From: Alphaproteobacteria bacterium
GTDB taxonomy: Bacteria > Pseudomonadota > Alphaproteobacteria > Puniceispirillales > Puniceispirillaceae
NCBI GenBank assembly: GCA_011525265.1
Contig: WTHV01000128.1
Location: forward strand, 1-9,522
Direction: 5' to 3'
Length of the DNA stretch: 9,522 nt
Shown: one piece after another, positions 7,025 through 9,522 of the stretch
Layout: each line of letters starts with the position of its first letter
Position numbering within the stretch: position 1 is the first letter of the stretch
Notes under the pieces: generated by a model
What the model was told of the DNA's origin: nothing
Databases searched by the model: none
Seen by the model: the letters and a program-made list of their open reading frames with translations, nothing else
Made by a program: the position numbers and the translations under genes

Positions 7025-7918
7025 ATGGCAGACTTATTACACTATAAGGACAACGCCTCACGACAAGCCATCTTTACGCAAATGCAGTCTGATTTTGATA
7101 GTGCCCATGTGGGGCGCGGCTTATCACGTATTTCCCTTACAGATAAAGGCCTTGATACAGCGCTAGGTGGGGGATTGGCGTGCCGGCGTGTTCATCTTAT
7201 CACAGGCGCGCAGGCCTCTTTGACGTCTGGTTTCAGCCTTGCTGTGATTGCCATGATGCTTCATGCCAAAAAGGCTGAGGGGCCTATTTTATGGTGTGGG
7301 CCATTGCGTGGTGGGCGATCGGGCCAGCTATTTGGGGCAGGGCTTGCGGCTTTGGGCTTGCGGCCAGAACAATTTATCTTTGTGCGGGAATCTCACCCTT
7401 TGCGCCGTATGGCCGCTTGCGAAGAAGCGCTTGCAACCAAAGGGCTGTCAGCGGTAATTCAAGAATATGGCCCTTTGCATGAAAAAGCAGATTTATGGCA
7501 AAAATCAGCACGGCGTCTGCAATTAGCCTGCGAGGCAGGAACAGCCACAGCCTTTTTGCTTGGCACAGGCGGCAGTGCTTGCGGTTTTGAGAGTGCGTGG
7601 CAAATTCACTCTGCTATGCGCCAAACAGCAACAGATAGCGCAAATGCACATGATTGGCGCCCTATGTGGCAGGCACAATTACGCCATGCCAGAGGCGGCT
7701 ATCCTGCTGCGGCAAATCTGATTTGGGATAAGGCAAGCGCCTCTTTTGCCCTCGCCGAAAACAGATCAACGCATCAGCCTGCCCAAGCGCCTCACAATGC
7801 CTCATCCCCAAGATGGCAAGAGCGCCCCTATCAGGTCTCTTCTCACTCATCTAGCCAATCATCGGCTCATGCATTTGCCCAACCATTTACGGCTGGCACA
7901 TGGCGCAAATCGGCGTAA
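7025..7918 (+). CDS. imuA: SOS mutagenesis accessory protein ImuA
   Basis: This 297-residue, RecA-like-fold accessory factor works with ImuB and DnaE2 in damage-induced mutagenesis. Family features visible: the opening ISLTDKGLDTALGGGLACRRVHLITG (36-61 region); ILWCGPL (88-94) and LFGAGLAALGLRPEQFIFVR (102-121 region); EEALATKGLSAVIQEYGPL (133-151 region); the very typical SARRLQLACEAGTATAFLLG (161-180); and WRPMWQAQLRHARGGYP (211-227) with the final NLIWD strand. The Walker A position (GAQASLTSGFS, 61-71) has no GK[S/T], so classical ATP binding is doubtful, as in many alphaproteobacterial ImuA proteins. The last ~50 residues (245-297) are rich in Ser, His, Gln and Ala and look disordered. 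Start set by the ribosome binding site at 7013-7020. First gene after a double-LexA promoter; imuB follows 18 bases on. Confidence 0.88.
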   Translation: MADLLHYKDNASRQAIFTQMQSDFDSAHVGRGLSRISLTDKGLDTALGGGLACRRVHLITGAQASLTSGFSLAVIAMMLHAKKAEGPILWCGPLRGGRSGQLFGAGLAALGLRPEQFIFVRESHPLRRMAACEEALATKGLSAVIQEYGPLHEKADLWQKSARRLQLACEAGTATAFLLGTGGSACGFESAWQIHSAMRQTATDSANAHDWRPMWQAQLRHARGGYPAAANLIWDKASASFALAENRSTHQPAQAPHNASSPRWQERPYQVSSHSSSQSSAHAFAQPFTAGTWRKSA

Positions 7919-7936
7919 TTTTGGGGATGTTTTATT

Positions 7937-9522
7937 ATGGGTTTATCACATCCGCTAACAGAGAAATCAGATCATAAGGCGTCTTTGAAAACAGGCCGTC
8001 ATGCACGCTTTATCTATATTTATTTGCCAGAGCTTGGCCTTAGCCGCATTGCGCGTGAGCATAAGCTTGATGAGGCCGCGCCTATTGCGATTTATGTCAC
8101 GCAAAATGGCACAGATAAGGTGCGCTATTGTAATCAGGCGGCACATAGTTTTGGTATTGCGCCTGATATGTCTTTATCAGATGCGCGCGCCCTTTGCGCT
8201 CTATGCCGTTTTTATCCTGAAAATCATACAGCTGACCGGCAATGGCTTGTATTGCTTGGGCGCTGGTGTTGGCGTTATAGCCCTGTGGTTGGTGTAGATG
8301 AAGACCGCTTTGGTCTATGGATTGATTGCACAGGCACAGATCATTTATGGGATAATGCCCAAGCCTTGCTAGATGATATTGTCAGCCATTTTACAGATCA
8401 GTCACTTGCCACGCATATTGTTATGGCCTCCTATTATGGGGCGGCGCTTGGCTTTGCGGTTACGATGAGGCCGCAAACCCCTCATATTATTGCAGATACA
8501 GATGAGGCGCATCACGACGCATTATCAGATTTGCCCCTATCAGCCCTGCGCCTATCAGATGCGCAAATCAGTGCGCTTGCCACGATTGGTATGTCTCAGA
8601 TTGGTGATTTATGGCAGTTAAAACGAGGCATGATTGCGATGCGTTTTGGCGAAGATGTGATTTTACGACGTGACCAGATGTTTGGCCACAGCCCGGAACG
8701 CCCTGTGCCTTTACCGCATTTTAACCCTGTGCTTGTGCAACAACATTACCCTGAACCCATTGGCGGGCTTGCGTCTTTAGACTCAATGGTCACAGATTTG
8801 CTAGGTGGTATCACAGATATTTTAACAGATATGATGCTAGGCGCGCGCCATGTTGAAATTGGCTGGCAGACGATAGATGGGCAAACAGGTACGATTGTGC
8901 ATAAATTATCACGTCCAAGCCGCGATATCCGCTTATTATGCCGGCTATTTCAAGAGGCAGGGGCGTCTATTGATGCTGGCTTTGGTATTGAATATGGCTG
9001 GGCAAAGGCCAGTGCGCTGAGTGCCCAGATGCCACAGGCTGTTATCTTTGATGATGAGGGGCGTTTTATCGAAGATGAGGCTGATAAATTAAGCCAGCTT
9101 GTTGATCACCTTGCCGCACGCCTTGGCACAGATAAGGTGCAAAGCTTGCGTATGAATGAGACATGGATTCCAGAACAATCAGAATGTTTCACAAATGCGC
9201 AAATGACAGGTGGAAATCACGGACAAAATTACGGACAAAATAGGGGCGCATCCTATAAGGTGGCACCGCTGTTATATGAAGCATCAAGCGCCTTATGCTC
9301 GCCGCGCCCTATCAGGTTGCTAACCCCGCCAGAGCCGATACAAGCCATTGCGCTATTGCCAGATCACCCCCCAAGTCAAATCAGGTGGCAGGGCAAAAAT
9401 TGGCGCATTGCACGTGCCACAGGCCCTGAACGTATTGGGCCAAAATGGTGGGACTCACCTCGTCAATTGGCCAGTAAGACATCCTATGAGGCACCCTATG
9501 AGGCATCCTATGAGGCATCCTA
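7937..9522 (+). CDS. imuB: Y-family-like mutasome protein ImuB (3' end outside window)
   Basis: This is a catalytically defective relative of DinB polymerases. In the family it acts as an adaptor between ImuA, the sliding clamp and DnaE2 during SOS mutagenesis. 528 codons are open to the right edge; no stop is visible. The N-terminal RFIYIYLPELGLSRI (24-38) replaces the DxDxFFAxVE motif of active polymerases, so the first metal-binding acidic residues are absent. VDEDRFGLWIDCTGTDHLW (120-138) matches the ImuB 'PDGLWLDITGCAHLF' stretch. FGHSPERPVPLP and SRPSRDIRLLCRLFQEAG are polymerase finger/little-finger regions. QAVIF (367-371) is a candidate clamp-binding motif. RPIRLLTPPEPI (457-468) and GPERIGPKWW (496-505) are the ImuB C-terminal domain. 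Two short in-frame repeats occur, near residues 427-436 and from 516 onward. Start at the ATG at 7937, 9 bases after GGGGA. dnaE2 is expected downstream. Confidence 0.92.
   Translation, partial: MGLSHPLTEKSDHKASLKTGRHARFIYIYLPELGLSRIAREHKLDEAAPIAIYVTQNGTDKVRYCNQAAHSFGIAPDMSLSDARALCALCRFYPENHTADRQWLVLLGRWCWRYSPVVGVDEDRFGLWIDCTGTDHLWDNAQALLDDIVSHFTDQSLATHIVMASYYGAALGFAVTMRPQTPHIIADTDEAHHDALSDLPLSALRLSDAQISALATIGMSQIGDLWQLKRGMIAMRFGEDVILRRDQMFGHSPERPVPLPHFNPVLVQQHYPEPIGGLASLDSMVTDLLGGITDILTDMMLGARHVEIGWQTIDGQTGTIVHKLSRPSRDIRLLCRLFQEAGASIDAGFGIEYGWAKASALSAQMPQAVIFDDEGRFIEDEADKLSQLVDHLAARLGTDKVQSLRMNETWIPEQSECFTNAQMTGGNHGQNYGQNRGASYKVAPLLYEASSALCSPRPIRLLTPPEPIQAIALLPDHPPSQIRWQGKNWRIARATGPERIGPKWWDSPRQLASKTSYEAPYEASYEAS
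9219..9241 (+). repeat. imuB: Two-copy 12-base-period repeat inside imuB
   Basis: ACGGACAAAAT occurs at 9219-9229 and again at 9231-9241. It is in frame and gives HGQN-YGQN in a Gly/Asn-rich linker before the ImuB C-terminal domain. Confidence 0.7.
9482..9522 (+). repeat. imuB: 12-base tandem repeat at the end of the window, inside imuB
   Basis: The unit TCCTATGAGGCA occurs three times (the second starts CCC instead of TCC), plus five bases of a fourth copy cut by the window edge. It is in frame with imuB and encodes SYEA-PYEA-SYEA-S. Total copy number cannot be seen. It follows GPKWWDSPRQLASKT, a point where I would expect a short linker before the last strands of the ImuB C-terminal domain. 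Confidence 0.85.

Noticed and set aside
8001..8297. 98-codon plus-strand frame inside imuB
   Set aside because: It is out of frame with the clear ImuB reading that runs from 7937 to the window edge; a shadow frame.
9482..9522. CRISPR-like array start
   Set aside because: The units are contiguous 12-base repeats without spacers and are in frame with imuB, so this is a coding tandem repeat.

Overview
The window looks like an alphaproteobacterial chromosome of moderate GC content. The main evidence is that the imuA-imuB promoter carries two LexA sites of the direct-repeat type GTTC-N7-GTTC (GAAC-N7-GAAC on the other strand), the form used in Alphaproteobacteria. A heterotetrameric sarcosine oxidase operon and an imuAB cassette fit the same class. 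A marine lineage such as SAR116 is possible from the base composition and gene style, but this is a guess.

Positions 1-5080 (minus strand) hold a sarcosine oxidase operon in the order soxB-soxD-soxA-soxG. soxD/soxA and soxA/soxG overlap by 1 and 8 bases, and soxG runs off the left edge. The four subunits form one cytosolic enzyme that oxidatively demethylates sarcosine to glycine. The methyl carbon goes to tetrahydrofolate as 5,10-methylene-THF and the electrons go to oxygen as H2O2. Cofactor-binding residues are recognisable in SoxB and SoxA, and the zinc ligands are present in SoxD.

Positions 5081-5398 are a divergent intergenic region with several short hairpins and one weak promoter candidate. 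No RNA gene or riboswitch was recognised there.

Positions 5399-6873 (plus strand) hold an M20-family metallo-amidohydrolase (hippurate/N-acyl-amino-acid hydrolase type) and, 35 bases on, a small two-helix membrane protein of unknown function.

Positions 6888-9522 (plus strand) hold a DNA-damage-inducible mutagenesis cassette. A sigma70-type promoter lies between two LexA boxes and drives imuA and imuB. imuB is open at the right edge. dnaE2, the usual third member, would be expected just beyond but is not seen. ImuA and ImuB are accessory factors that help the error-prone polymerase DnaE2 at lesions.

No mobile element, CRISPR array, rRNA or tRNA was seen. I did not find an undescribed system. 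The features most worth a second look are the inverted arrangement of the two LexA boxes around the promoter, and two 12-bp-period tandem repeats inside imuB, the second reaching the end of the window.
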